Part shown: piece after piece, positions 56,080 to 64,000 of the stretch
Layout: every line of letters begins with the position of its first letter
Numbering within the stretch: the stretch's first letter is position 1
NCBI RefSeq assembly: GCF_000316115.1
Contig: NZ_JH993797.1
Location: 3,024,486 to 3,088,485, forward strand
Source of the DNA: Leptolyngbya sp. PCC 7375
GTDB taxonomy: Bacteria > Cyanobacteriota > Cyanobacteriia > Phormidesmidales > Phormidesmidaceae
DNA: 64,000 nucleotides
Reading direction: 5' to 3'
Program-made: the position numbers and the translations under genes
The notes under the pieces: model-generated
Databases searched by the model: none
What the model saw: the letters and a program-made list of their open reading frames with translations, nothing else
What the model was told of the DNA's origin: nothing

Positions 56080-57213
56080 CTAGCGCGTCTTCGCTGGAGT
56101 ACCGTTGTACATAAACGCCTTGAACAGCCCATACACATCGGCCCATCGCACGCTGGTAATCAGGTCCGGTTCAGCTGTGCCCGACTCACCCCGTAATACA
56201 TCCGTCATTTCCTGACGCAACGAGTCTGCCCAGGTGATTTGAGGTGTCAGTCCCCGCTGCTCAAAAAAGTGGGTCAGCTCGGCTTGAATAAAATAGGCGG
56301 CACCTCCACCGACGATCACATCTACGTCAGCTGACGGTAGCCACTCCACCAGAAACTGGTTCACTCGGTCCAGATAAAACTCACGGGCATAGCTACAGGC
56401 TTTAGCTAACTCCAGCGGTTCCCGTCGTCCTGGAATGCGGAATGTTTCATGGCCCCCCAACACGGCTGCCAGCAAGGCCGGATCGTCGGGTGAGATCGCA
56501 GGCAGTTCCGTTGCACACTGTTTCAAATATTCCACAAACCCTGGCCCCTGGGAGGTGCTGTTCATCTCCTGGGGAGTGCTGCCCTTCTCAAAGGTGAGGA
56601 TGGACAGATTACGGTGGCCAAACATAAGTACGACGACGGTGCGATCGCGAATCGCCACGCTCGCCCGAGCCAGTTGTAATCCCTTGGCCAAATACAGGCC
56701 AGCTCCCTCCGGCTGCATTTCAATCCGGGCTAGCTGGCCAAATAGGGTTTTGCCTCGGAAGCCAAATTCTGCGATCGCACCCTGAATCTGAGCCTTTAGT
56801 TCCTTGCGGTCTTGCCAATATTCCTCCAATGGCAGCAGCAATCCAATCTGGGCTTCAAACTCATAGCCTGGTTCTGTGGAAGCTTCTCCAGAGTGGGTCT
56901 TTTCAGCGATTACCCCCAGGGTGGCCAGGATTTTGTAGACGGCGCGATCTCGTTTTGGTAGGGCTAGACCGGAGTCGCCTTTTTGTGCGATCGCTAATGC
57001 TCCGATCGCATAGGCACTGTTACCCACCATCACATAGGCACTATCTTCCGGTTCCTGGCTGGTTAACCCACCCAACATCAGCCGGTCTAATCGTGTGGGA
57101 TTCAACCGGGCTACCTGTGGGTCCAGGTGCAGTATCGATGGTCTGCCATGCCAGTAGAGACATTTGGTGGCGGAGCTACCCATATCGATGTAGGTCTGAA
57201 TGGTTTGGGGCAT
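56080..57213 (-). CDS. ParM-like actin-family protein (copy 2), 377 aa
   Basis: Actin-fold motifs: TYIDMGSSATKCLYW (phosphate 1), VVVLMFGHRNLSILTFEKG (phosphate 2, diverged) and VDVIVGGGAAYFIQAE (adenosine). It is only distantly related to the ParM-like protein at 45305-46306, so this is a separate segregation system rather than a recent duplicate. First gene of a leftward three-gene operon, with a cluster of TCACGACTT iterons directly upstream. It has three HIP1 sites and higher GC than the neighbouring defence operon. Confidence 0.82.
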   Translation of the reverse strand: MPQTIQTYIDMGSSATKCLYWHGRPSILHLDPQVARLNPTRLDRLMLGGLTSQEPEDSAYVMVGNSAYAIGALAIAQKGDSGLALPKRDRAVYKILATLGVIAEKTHSGEASTEPGYEFEAQIGLLLPLEEYWQDRKELKAQIQGAIAEFGFRGKTLFGQLARIEMQPEGAGLYLAKGLQLARASVAIRDRTVVVLMFGHRNLSILTFEKGSTPQEMNSTSQGPGFVEYLKQCATELPAISPDDPALLAAVLGGHETFRIPGRREPLELAKACSYAREFYLDRVNQFLVEWLPSADVDVIVGGGAAYFIQAELTHFFEQRGLTPQITWADSLRQEMTDVLRGESGTAEPDLITSVRWADVYGLFKAFMYNGTPAKTR

Positions 57214-57324
57214 TGGTTTGACTGCCAGTTACAATAGGTCATCAACTACTTGAAGAGATTGTTATTACCCATCAAGCGCTGGTAACAGCTTTATTCTGGT
57301 TTGGCTGCCCAGTAAACGACACCT

Positions 57325-57526
57325 TCACGACTTGATTGTTATCTTTGGCAAAATAAATCACTAACGTTATCTCATATCTATTCTTGAGAACGCTGGTAAT
57401 CACGACTTATTCACGACTTGTGCCTGTTAGAAAAACGACTTCTAGCCTTTTTAGAGCAATGGCTCCTGGAATTGATAGCCAGTTCACGACTGGGCCACGA
57501 CACTTGAATGGCTCCATCACGACTTG
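57325..57526. repeat. Iteron cluster upstream of ParM copy 2 (candidate centromere/operator)
   Basis: TCACGACTT occurs at 57325, 57400, 57411 and 57517, with TCACGACTG at 57484 and a partial copy (ACGACTT) at 57435, all in the same orientation. Five near-perfect copies within about 200 bases directly upstream of a parM-like operon match the layout of parC centromere iterons, which also serve as the operator. Confidence 0.7.
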
Positions 57527-57769
57527 TGTCCTTAATCTCCACCCAGAATCTCTTTAATGCATCAAGTTAGTGATATTCAATAACAATTTTGTACACCCTG
57601 GATAGGGCATATCCCCAGGATTCTCGCTGGGTTACAACAGAAGGCATAGTCTCACACCAGGGTCAGATACTCTCTCCTGGTGAAGCAGCATTAGTGGATC
57701 GAATAGGCGGGCTACGCCACTCCACTCTGTTTCGTTGCTTCGCGGTTCCACACATTACCTTGGCAGAAA

Positions 57770-57973
57770 CCCTTGGCTCAGCCCACCCCTGGACGGGTTG
57801 CCAATGGCTTTGACGCACTTTTGGATACCTTGGGCACACCCGCCGAAGACGTCAAACCTCGCGGAAAATCTCCTGGATGGCCAACCGGTAAATCACGCAC
57901 TCCGCGAAAGCGATTTCCCACCGTTAAAAAGACCTACTCCAAACCTAAATCGAACGCCAAACAGGTCGCTTAA
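57770..57973 (+). pseudogene. 3' remnant of a cyanobacterial transposase
   Basis: The frame reads PTPGRVANGFDALLDTLGTP, then PRGKSPGWPTGKSRTPRKRF and PTVKKTYSKPKSNAKQVA before the stop. The PRGKSPGW.KG...R..RYP.VKK ending is one I recognise from the C-termini of a common family of cyanobacterial IS transposases. No open frame continues upstream beyond about 57770, so only the last ~65 codons survive. The stretch 57560-57770 before it shows no other gene. Confidence 0.55.
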
Positions 57974-57999
57974 TCACAGATTTTTATCTCCAACGTCAT

Positions 58000-58025
58000 C
58001 GCTCAATCCTGTCAACCGATTGAGC
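58000..58025. terminator. Hairpin after the transposase remnant
   Basis: An exact 8-bp inverted repeat (GCTCAATC/GATTGAGC) with a 9-10 nt loop lies downstream of the remnant's stop. There is no T-run directly after it, so it may be a weak terminator or an IS-end structure. Confidence 0.35.
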
Positions 58026-58068
58026 ACACTCTCCTGTGACTTTGAAACAATTTTTGTCTAAACTCCAG

Positions 58069-58981
58069 TTAGTTATTGAGGAGTAAGATAGTAGCACTAA
58101 CAAAATGCTCATTGGGATTGAATAATCAGGAGAAAAACTAATGTCAGAGATCGAAGAATTAGCTAGAAAAGTGAAGGAACTTGAAGCCGAAATTAAAAAA
58201 TACCGACAAGACTTTCTCGCCTATGAGGTACAAGCTTCAAACGATAATAAAAGCCATCCCCCTGTTGGCTCAATAGTATTTCTTGCGTCAGAGAACACCC
58301 CTAACGACAAGTACATTCTTTGTGATGGACAAGCTTTGAGTCGCGACACCTACAAGGATTTATTCCTTGTAATTGGTACAACATGGGGAGCCGGAGATGG
58401 CTCTACGACTTTCAATATTCCTGACCTTAGAGGCGTGTTTCCACGCTTTCTAGATATGGGTGCTGGAAGGAACTTAAGGCGGGAATTAGGTATTTTGGAA
58501 GCAGGTACAACTTGTCTTCCTAATGCCCCTTTCTCAGTTAGTACTGTCGGCAATCACGCTCATAAAGTAGCAGGAGTTAATGCTCATTCTCACGGTGTCC
58601 AAGCTAATGGTAATCATGCTCATACATTAGGTGCTGCAGGGCAGCATAATCATAGTAATGGTGCATATAGTCATCTCTTAAGTCAATCAGGGAATTACAC
58701 AGTGGCAGGTAATTTGGATTCTAGTCCTAGACAACCTGATCTAAACACTTCTAAACCCATGTCTAATAGTGGCAACCATACCCACTCACTGGGTTCAGCA
58801 GGAAATCATTCACATTCACTAGATTCTGCTGGTTCTCATACTCACTCTATGGATACTGTGGGCGATCATTCCCATTCAATTTCTGGAGGAGATGAGGAAA
58901 CACGACCAATTAACCATGCTTTAGTTGGATTTATTAGAGTAGCTTAGTTATTGAGGAGTAAGATAGTGGCACTAACAAATG
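58069..58981 (+). repeat. Direct repeat of a ribosome-binding leader (58069-58106 and 58944-58981)
   Basis: About 35 bases containing TTATTGAGGAGTAAGATAGT and then GCACTAACAAA occur before the collar gene and again before the 44-aa gene. In the first copy the GTG start is GTA and the frame is lost. The upstream copy is thus the 5' scar of a second, now broken, 44-aa-like gene. Confidence 0.7.
58141..58947 (+). CDS. Phage tail-collar domain protein with His-x-His repeats, 268 aa
   Basis: ATG with AGGAG 8 bases upstream. A short N-terminal coiled coil (ELARKVKELEAEIKKYRQDF) is followed by a tail-collar domain (PVGSIVFLASENTP, KYILCDGQALSR, WGAGDGSTTFNIPDLRGVFP; about residues 37-110). The C-terminal half has about eight HxH motifs in a 10-residue rhythm (GNHTHSLGSAGNHSHSLDSA), as in metal-binding trimeric fibre tips of T4 gp12 type; it ends in a collar-like closing segment. 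No other tail genes are nearby. Such single proteins occur in bacteria as well as in phages, so it may be a surface adhesin or an orphan fibre. Confidence 0.85.
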   Translation: MSEIEELARKVKELEAEIKKYRQDFLAYEVQASNDNKSHPPVGSIVFLASENTPNDKYILCDGQALSRDTYKDLFLVIGTTWGAGDGSTTFNIPDLRGVFPRFLDMGAGRNLRRELGILEAGTTCLPNAPFSVSTVGNHAHKVAGVNAHSHGVQANGNHAHTLGAAGQHNHSNGAYSHLLSQSGNYTVAGNLDSSPRQPDLNTSKPMSNSGNHTHSLGSAGNHSHSLDSAGSHTHSMDTVGDHSHSISGGDEETRPINHALVGFIRVA

Positions 58982-59100
58982 AACAATTAACTGACTTAGT
59001 TGAACAATTGCAAACTGAGTTGTCTGACCTAAAGCAAGAAGTTCAGCAATATCGACAAGATATTCTGGGTCTTGAGCAACAGCTGAGTCAGTCAACTTAG
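58966..59100 (+). CDS. Small coiled-coil protein, 44 aa
   Basis: My own reading: GTG at 58966 with GAGGAG 7 bases upstream, encoding MALTNEQLTDLVEQLQTELS, then DLKQEVQQYRQDILGLEQQL, and ending SQST. It is a clean amphipathic coiled coil, clearly related to residues 5-30 of the collar protein just upstream (both contain .YRQD.L). It could co-assemble with the collar protein through the shared helix. Confidence 0.65.
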   Translation: MALTNEQLTDLVEQLQTELSDLKQEVQQYRQDILGLEQQLSQST

Positions 59101-59240
59101 TGGTGCAGAAAACTTTTATGAGACTCAAGCTGAGAAAACAGTGACCTTTGAGAACTCAATGCGAGTATCCAGGTAATCTTGTTTTTTTGAGAAGCACAAG
59201 CGGGCGGTGGCTGAGATCGTGGTAACTCTCCCAAAGAACC

Positions 59241-60548
59241 GTCCAGAATTTTGTGTAAGCGGTCTAAAATCAACGTACATCAGGAGACCGCCTTATGGCA
59301 CGCAAGAAAAAAGAACCGAATCGAGCTGATGAGCTAATCGATGAATTGCTTGGGGACTGCTCAAGTCCAGAGGATATTCTGGGTGATTCAGGTTTGATTA
59401 AGCAACTCACTCAGCGGGTGATAGAACGAGCCTTAGCTGGAGAACTGACCCACCATCTCAACGCCCCATCGGAAAACGGTAATAGTCGCAATGGCCACTC
59501 AAAAAAGACGATTCAATCGGAGCACGGGGAGCTAGGCCTTTCGATACCGCGTGACCGCAAGAGTAGCTTCGACCCGATTTTGGTGCCCAAACATCAACGT
59601 CGTATTTCGGGTCTTGATGAGAAAATTATTGCCTTGTACGCCCGTGGTATGAGCGTGGGTGATATCAGTGCCCAGCTAGAGGAATTGTATGGCACCGAGA
59701 TATCAGCCTCATTGATTAGTGAGGTCACCGATAGTGTCCTCGATGAGGTCAAAGCCTGGTAATCCCGTCCGCTCGATGACGTCTATCCCATCGTCTACCT
59801 GGATGCCCTTTATGTGAATATCAAGGTTTCGGGGCGTGTCAGCAAACGTGCAGTCTATGCAGCCTTGGCGATCAATCGTGAGGGAACAAAAGTGCTGCTT
59901 GGTCTATGGATTGGGGAGGCCGAAGCCGAAGGAGCCAAGTTCTGGCTCAAAGTGCTCACGGACCTGAAAAATCGAGGGCTTAAGGATATTCTGATTGCCT
60001 GTTGCGATGGGCTTAACGGCTTTCCCAAGGCGATTGAGACCGTCTATCCCCACACCCAGGTTCAGCTCTGCATCGTGCATCTGATTCGCAATTGTCTACG
60101 GTATGTGCCTTGGAAAGATAGTCGGGCTGTGGCGGCTGACCTCAAGCCGATTTATCGAGCGGCTACGTTGGAAGAAGCCGAAACCGCTTTAGATGACTTT
60201 GCCGCCAAGTGGGATAACAAATATCCCGCCATTAGCCAAATCTGGATTCGCCATTGGGAGAATGTTGTTCCCCTATTCGATTATCCCATGGAGATTCGAC
60301 GGGTGATTTATACCACGAATGCCATTGAATCGCTCAATCGCTCTTTGCGTAAGGTGATTAAGACTAAAGCAGTCTTTCCTAATGAGATGGCTGTTATCAA
60401 ACTCATGTATCTGGCAATGAGAAATATTTCCAAACGATGGACACGGCCCATTAAAAATTGGAAGGCAGCAACCTCACATTTTGCTATCCTATTTCCAGAG
60501 CGTTTCCCCCTCAACAGTTAACAGGCTTACACAAAAATCTGAAGACTC
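59241..60548 (+). mobile_element. IS256-family insertion sequence (inactivated)
   Basis: Terminal inverted repeats CCAGAATTTTGTGTAAGC (59243-59260) and the reverse complement of TTCAGATTTTTGTGTAAGC (about 60525-60544) flank a transposase with an in-frame stop. Length is about 1.3 kb, normal for the family. I cannot define the exact ends or a target duplication by eye. Confidence 0.75.
59295..60521 (+). pseudogene. IS256-family (mutator) transposase with one nonsense codon
   Basis: Both halves lie in the same frame, separated only by TAA at 59760-59762 where homologues carry a Gln-like codon (VKAW*SRPLDDVYPIVYLD). DDE residues are present: D in YLDALYVNI, D in ACCDGLNGFP and E in NAIESLNRSLRK. 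The N-terminal DNA-binding part (VIERALAGELTHHL; ISAQLEELYG) is intact. A single base change would have killed it, so inactivation is recent, or the stop is a sequencing error or is suppressed. Confidence 0.85.
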
Positions 60549-60550
60549 TC

Positions 60551-60627
60551 CACATTTTGCTATCCTGTTCCCAGAACGCTTCTCTCTCTAATCAAACAGC
60601 GTTTACACAAAATTCAGATCACTCTCT
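60551..60627 (+). mobile_element. 3'-end scar of a second IS256-family element
   Basis: Immediately after the first IS right end, the sequence repeats its last ~75 bases with about 20% divergence: a coding tail HFAILFPERFSL plus stop, then another TTACACAAAATTCAGATC inverted-repeat end. It is the right end of a related but distinct copy left in tandem. Confidence 0.75.
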
Positions 60628-60989
60628 TACCCCTGCCGCCTAACCTACGACTATGAAGCCGTGAACGTGTCAAGTAGGTTTCGGCATATTTTTTCAGGGA
60701 GTCTCTTATTTTTTATCCACATCAATCTCTCATCTTATTGTTGACTAAGATGATTTCACCTTTTTTATTATGTTTTTCTGATTGAGAATTAATGAGGGCA
60801 AAGTGGATTTAACCGACTATCCGAGGTGTCAATGCTATTTGAACTTATGTTTTGCTGCATTGTCTCAAGAGTTTTTGAAAGGTGCATGGCTTATTCGTTA
60901 GAGCAACCTTGTCTCAGATTACGTGAAGCTTCAAGCTCATGCTAGAGTCTCACTTTGTTCTCTTGATTTTCTCTTCTAAATTTTGTTAT
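60628..60989. other. Non-coding flank of the IS110-family element
   Basis: 362 bases with no credible gene, directly downstream (in transcription sense) of the IS110-family transposase. In the IS1111 branch of the family the guide (bridge/seek) RNA is encoded at this position. I see several short stems but no proven structure. Confidence 0.4.
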
Positions 60990-62036
60990 CTATGTTGTTG
61001 GTTGAGCTAACTCTGGATTCCACGGCTGATTGTGTAATAGCATTGCCCAACACCGTACCAACAACTTCCGGGCAACGGCGATAATCGCTGTTTTTTTGCG
61101 CGTCTTCTGCCCACCACTAATGCGTGCATAGGTGGCTGCCGCCCATTCGTTGTGACGCAACATCAGCCAGGCCACTTCTACTAAGGCTGTTCGGAGTAAT
61201 CTTGGTCCCCGTTTAGTAATTTTGCCCAGGCGATTGGTTTGCCCTGATTGATGTTGTTGGGGAATTAATCCAGCATAGGCCGACACTTGCCGTGAGTTTT
61301 CAAATCGCTTTGGATCATCCAAACAGGTGACAATCACTTCGGCTGTTTTACGGCCAACCCCAGGAATCGTCTGCAACAGTTGGATACGGGACTCCTGCTT
61401 TGCTAGGGTGTCTAATTTCCGTTCAATCGTTGCCAGGTGCTCCCAGAGTTGGTCCAGCATCATTAATTCTAAGTCTAATTCCCCTCGCCACAGATTGTGC
61501 TCATCGCACTCTGCCAGTACTCGGCGATGTTGGCTTAATTCATCAATCCCCTGCACGGTCCAGGCTCGGTGTCCTGACGGTATCTTCACCCCTTGGTGAT
61601 CGAACAGGGCGCGAATCGCATTTTGAATCCGATTGATACGCCAAACCATCACTTTGCGATATTTCACCAAGTGACGGTATTGCCGAGTCTCTGGCGCGGG
61701 GACATACACTGGGTTAATCTGCTCCAAGGCAGCCAGTTTTGCCAATTTCAACGCATCATCTTTATCCGTTTTGCGTTTGACGTTTTTCCAACGCCAAGCC
61801 TCCTGACTGGGATCAGCCACCAAGACTGGGTAATCCTGCTCAACACACAGATCATGCACCCACCCAGTAATCGAACATGTTTCCATCACCACCAGATTGG
61901 GGTGAGTGCGATGCAATATTTCTTTAAATTCCCGTCTGTACGTTTTGAATGTGTCAAATTCAGTCGCGTTACTCTCCGTGTCCAGCAGACACGATACACA
62001 GTTGAATTTGCCCAGGTCAATCGCTAGAATCTTCAT
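60990..62036 (-). CDS. IS110-family transposase, 348 aa
   Basis: The N-terminal DEDD (RuvC-like) domain has ILAIDLGKFNCVSCL (D), LVVMETCS (E) and KRKTDKDDALKLAKL (D/D). The C-terminal Transposase_20 domain has LLQTIPGVGRKTAEVI and RQVSAYAGLIPQQHQSGQ with the serine of the KRG region (KITKRGPRLLRTALVEVAW). Intact length is normal for the family. AGGAG lies 8 bases before the ATG. Upstream (62037-62100) is a short inverted repeat (GTGAGAG/CTCTCAC) that may mark the element's end. Family members insert at specific sites using an RNA guide. Confidence 0.9.
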   Translation of the reverse strand: MKILAIDLGKFNCVSCLLDTESNATEFDTFKTYRREFKEILHRTHPNLVVMETCSITGWVHDLCVEQDYPVLVADPSQEAWRWKNVKRKTDKDDALKLAKLAALEQINPVYVPAPETRQYRHLVKYRKVMVWRINRIQNAIRALFDHQGVKIPSGHRAWTVQGIDELSQHRRVLAECDEHNLWRGELDLELMMLDQLWEHLATIERKLDTLAKQESRIQLLQTIPGVGRKTAEVIVTCLDDPKRFENSRQVSAYAGLIPQQHQSGQTNRLGKITKRGPRLLRTALVEVAWLMLRHNEWAAATYARISGGQKTRKKTAIIAVARKLLVRCWAMLLHNQPWNPELAQPTT

Positions 62037-62102
62037 GCTATTCTCCTAGTGTGAGAGGGTTTAGGTTCGTTTCTTTACTCTCTCACGGCTTGCATAGATT
62101 CT

Positions 62103-64000
62103 TTAGCTATATGATGATATTCGCTCTAAATCTCTGAGAGAGACTTTTTGAGTAACATACCACCCAATCCCTTTCACAATTGCCACTTCTTCCTCAATAG
62201 CCTCAATCCTCAGTTGATTCAATCCCTTCAACATTTTCAACCCCGATCCCACATATCGACAAATATCACCCACATTCAACCGTCGTCTATACTTCTCACC
62301 GTCTACCGCCTCATCATCGGGTGCCCCTTCCTCAGTAGACATCTCATCTACCCGTAGACTCTCAGTAGACACCCGGTCTATCAGCTGCATTCTTTCCATA
62401 TCAGTCCGTTTAGCCATTTCGGTAGACAAGTAGACACCTTGTCCCATTCCCACCGCAACCACTTTGTCTACCGTTCCATCCTGACCCCTCTCATTCCCGT
62501 CTACCTGTCTACCCTTTTCCTGAAACCAGTATGAATCAGTGCTTTCAGTAGTAGACCCCCCATCTACCCCACCTGCATTACCGTCTACCCCGTCTACCGC
62601 TACCCGCCACTGCAACCGATTCCCCATCCCCCTTGTCTGCCCATACCCCATCGCCTCCAACTCCCGAAAATGCGAGCGAATCACATCCGAACTCGCCTTC
62701 CGTAAACTCCGCTCATAATTCCGAACATCCTTTGCCCGCAACCAACCCCGTACCCGCGACAACTGAATCAATTTCGCATAGACCGGCTCCAATGCCCCGT
62801 CTACTGTATCCCCCTCCGCATACAGCAACTTCACCTGGCCAATAAACCACCGCGTCAGCTTAATCGCCGCCGTCATCGTCTGGGCCGATACCCCCTCTGT
62901 CGGTAGACAACCATCAACTGACGCATTCAGACAATGCAAGATCAACGCCAGCCGTCCTGTGTAACCCTGCATCTTCGAATAGACCGCCTGTAAACCCTGA
63001 TGCGTCTCCGTCACCCGCCGCTGATCCAACTGGTCATACCAGTCCGCATATAACGTCTTCGCCTCAGATGTCAGCTGGTAGCACCGGGGTGTCAGCTCCG
63101 CCAACTGTCGGTAGACATCACACAGCCGCTCCGAAATGTCATGCCGCACCGTACTACGTGGAAATGGCGCAGACTTCAACGGCAGCAAACACCATAGAAA
63201 CCGTGCCCACTGACCACTAGCATCAGAAAAATCTCCCATCATCCCCCGCAGAATATCCGGCTGTATCGTCCCCGTAATGCTGAGACTGGTACGCGGAATA
63301 CTGATGCGAAAACCACTGGCCCGATCCACCTTCAACCCTGACCCATCAAAGGCCGTCAGCAACGACTCCTTATCATTGCCCCGCCCATTGCGATACTGAT
63401 TCTGTCCCTTAAACAGTCCTGCCAACTCATCCGGCGTCACCAACAGACCCCGCGTCGGCTGCTGTGACTGAATCCGCGCCAACGCCTCTCGTGTAGCATC
63501 CGCAGTGTGATACTCCCGTGGTGTTGGTTTCCTGGGGCGATCGCAACGCTCCTCCTTCTTCGTCAGCTCCCACTCCCGCAGGTCCACCTCATATTCCGAC
63601 ACCGCCCAGTCATAGGCCTGATCCGCCTCTTCCTGCAATTTTGATAAAGGCTTGAGAATCTGTCGCTGGATCGGACTCTTCTTACTACCTGAGGGAGCCA
63701 CCAACCCCGTAAACAGAATCGGTGGCACATAGAACCCCATACCCGCATCAATTTCCAACTCTGTTCCTATCTGAAGGAGAGAAGCAGCCACCGGCAACAG
63801 GGTCACCAGCATGGCCGCAGGCGTAGCGCCAATCCAGTTGGCAATTTGGTTCAACGGTTCCGCCAGGTCTGCATGGAGATAGTCCTCTAGCTGTAACTCA
63901 TAGTCACCAATCTTCAGCAGCTGGCTGATTTCAGCCATGCGCTCATCTCTTTCCTCCACCTGCTCCAGTTCCGCCTGGATCGGCTTAATCAAGCTCCACA
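62103..64000 (-). CDS. DUF3987-type plasmid replication/primase-helicase-like protein (N-terminus beyond window)
   Basis: The frame is open through the right edge (upstream codons encode WS and continue), so the protein start is outside. Conserved parts: ADLAEPLNQIANWIGATPAA, LFTGLVAPSGSKKSPIQRQI (P-loop-like, GSKKS), LLVTPDELAGLFKGQNQY, LLTAFDGSGLKVDR and SITGTIQPDILRGMMGDFSD. These are features of DUF3987 proteins, common on cyanobacterial plasmids and often beside a primase domain. After about residue 430 of the visible part the linker is repetitive (VDGVDGNAGGVDGG) before a C-terminal helical domain. The DNA here carries many GTCTAC/GTAGAC copies. Confidence 0.78.
   Translation of the reverse strand, partial: WSLIKPIQAELEQVEERDERMAEISQLLKIGDYELQLEDYLHADLAEPLNQIANWIGATPAAMLVTLLPVAASLLQIGTELEIDAGMGFYVPPILFTGLVAPSGSKKSPIQRQILKPLSKLQEEADQAYDWAVSEYEVDLREWELTKKEERCDRPRKPTPREYHTADATREALARIQSQQPTRGLLVTPDELAGLFKGQNQYRNGRGNDKESLLTAFDGSGLKVDRASGFRISIPRTSLSITGTIQPDILRGMMGDFSDASGQWARFLWCLLPLKSAPFPRSTVRHDISERLCDVYRQLAELTPRCYQLTSEAKTLYADWYDQLDQRRVTETHQGLQAVYSKMQGYTGRLALILHCLNASVDGCLPTEGVSAQTMTAAIKLTRWFIGQVKLLYAEGDTVDGALEPVYAKLIQLSRVRGWLRAKDVRNYERSLRKASSDVIRSHFRELEAMGYGQTRGMGNRLQWRVAVDGVDGNAGGVDGGSTTESTDSYWFQEKGRQVDGNERGQDGTVDKVVAVGMGQGVYLSTEMAKRTDMERMQLIDRVSTESLRVDEMSTEEGAPDDEAVDGEKYRRRLNVGDICRYVGSGLKMLKGLNQLRIEAIEEEVAIVKGIGWYVTQKVSLRDLERISSYS
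62301..62597. repeat. Array of GTCTAC/GTAGAC hexamers inside the DUF3987 gene
   Basis: Twelve exact copies in 297 bases, in both orientations: 62301, 62335, 62354, 62365, 62422, 62430, 62466, 62499, 62507, 62551, 62583, 62592. Three more lie further into the gene (62799, 62903, 63111). About 0.15 copies would be expected in such a length by chance. Confidence 0.8.

Noticed and set aside
57589..57813. 75-codon plus-strand frame before the transposase remnant
   Set aside because: No ribosome-binding site, unnatural composition, and it overlaps the remnant in another frame.

Overview
The window looks cyanobacterial. It carries many copies of the HIP1 octamer GCGATCGC (for example at 952, 3435, 6943, 7401, 9351, 13599, 16025, 41082, 55664, 55691, 56641, 56771, 56987 and 63537), a CBS/PAS/GGDEF sensor, a DUF1350 protein, Uma2-type endonuclease and cyanobacterial-type IS genes. 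I cannot name a genus from the sequence alone.

Layout. (1) 1-11.96 kb is ordinary chromosome-like DNA: a sensor cut by the window edge, an SNF2-family helicase, a DUF1350 protein, argC, a membrane-anchored Ser/Thr kinase and a small conserved protein. A structured, probably transcribed non-coding segment lies between the DUF1350 gene and argC. (2) 11.9-13.0 kb is an integration scar: an integrase lacking its catalytic domain next to the 3' half of a tRNA-Pro(GGG) gene. (3) 13.1-20.3 kb holds a Uma2 endonuclease, a RecD2-like helicase, a membrane-anchored unknown, a GH13 glycosidase and another unknown. (4) 20.86-39.16 kb is one tightly coupled operon of six very large, mostly unrecognised soluble proteins (330, 861, 1159, 1069, 2025 and 639 aa), of which only the third has a family name that I recognise (DUF6603). 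It is the best candidate for an undescribed multi-protein system. (5) 39.17-46.7 kb is a plasmid- or ICE-like module: a pseudogene, an FtsK-like DNA pump with small membrane proteins, a serine-recombinase element, and a ParM/RHH segregation pair with a CopG-like gene. (6) 46.97-54.72 kb is a three-gene conflict (defence) operon: a Trypco1 protein followed by two trypsin-STAND-TPR proteins. (7) 55.1-57.6 kb is a second ParM-type operon with iterons upstream. (8) 57.7-62.1 kb is a mobile-element graveyard (transposase remnant, IS256 family, IS110 family) around a tail-collar protein. (9) The right edge holds a DUF3987 replication-type protein whose gene carries a dense GTCTAC/GTAGAC array.

How the parts fit. 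Regions 5, 7 and 9 (two actin-like segregation systems, a DNA translocase, a DUF3987 protein) suggest that an integrated plasmid, or the plasmid itself, makes up the right 25 kb. A pseudogene at 39.17-39.48 kb is a broken paralogue of the third gene of the second ParM operon, so the two plasmid modules share ancestry. The giant-protein operon ends only 8 bp before that pseudogene and lies in a 25-kb stretch without HIP1 sites, which suggests it arrived by transfer. No database search could be run; all family names come from motifs recognised by eye.
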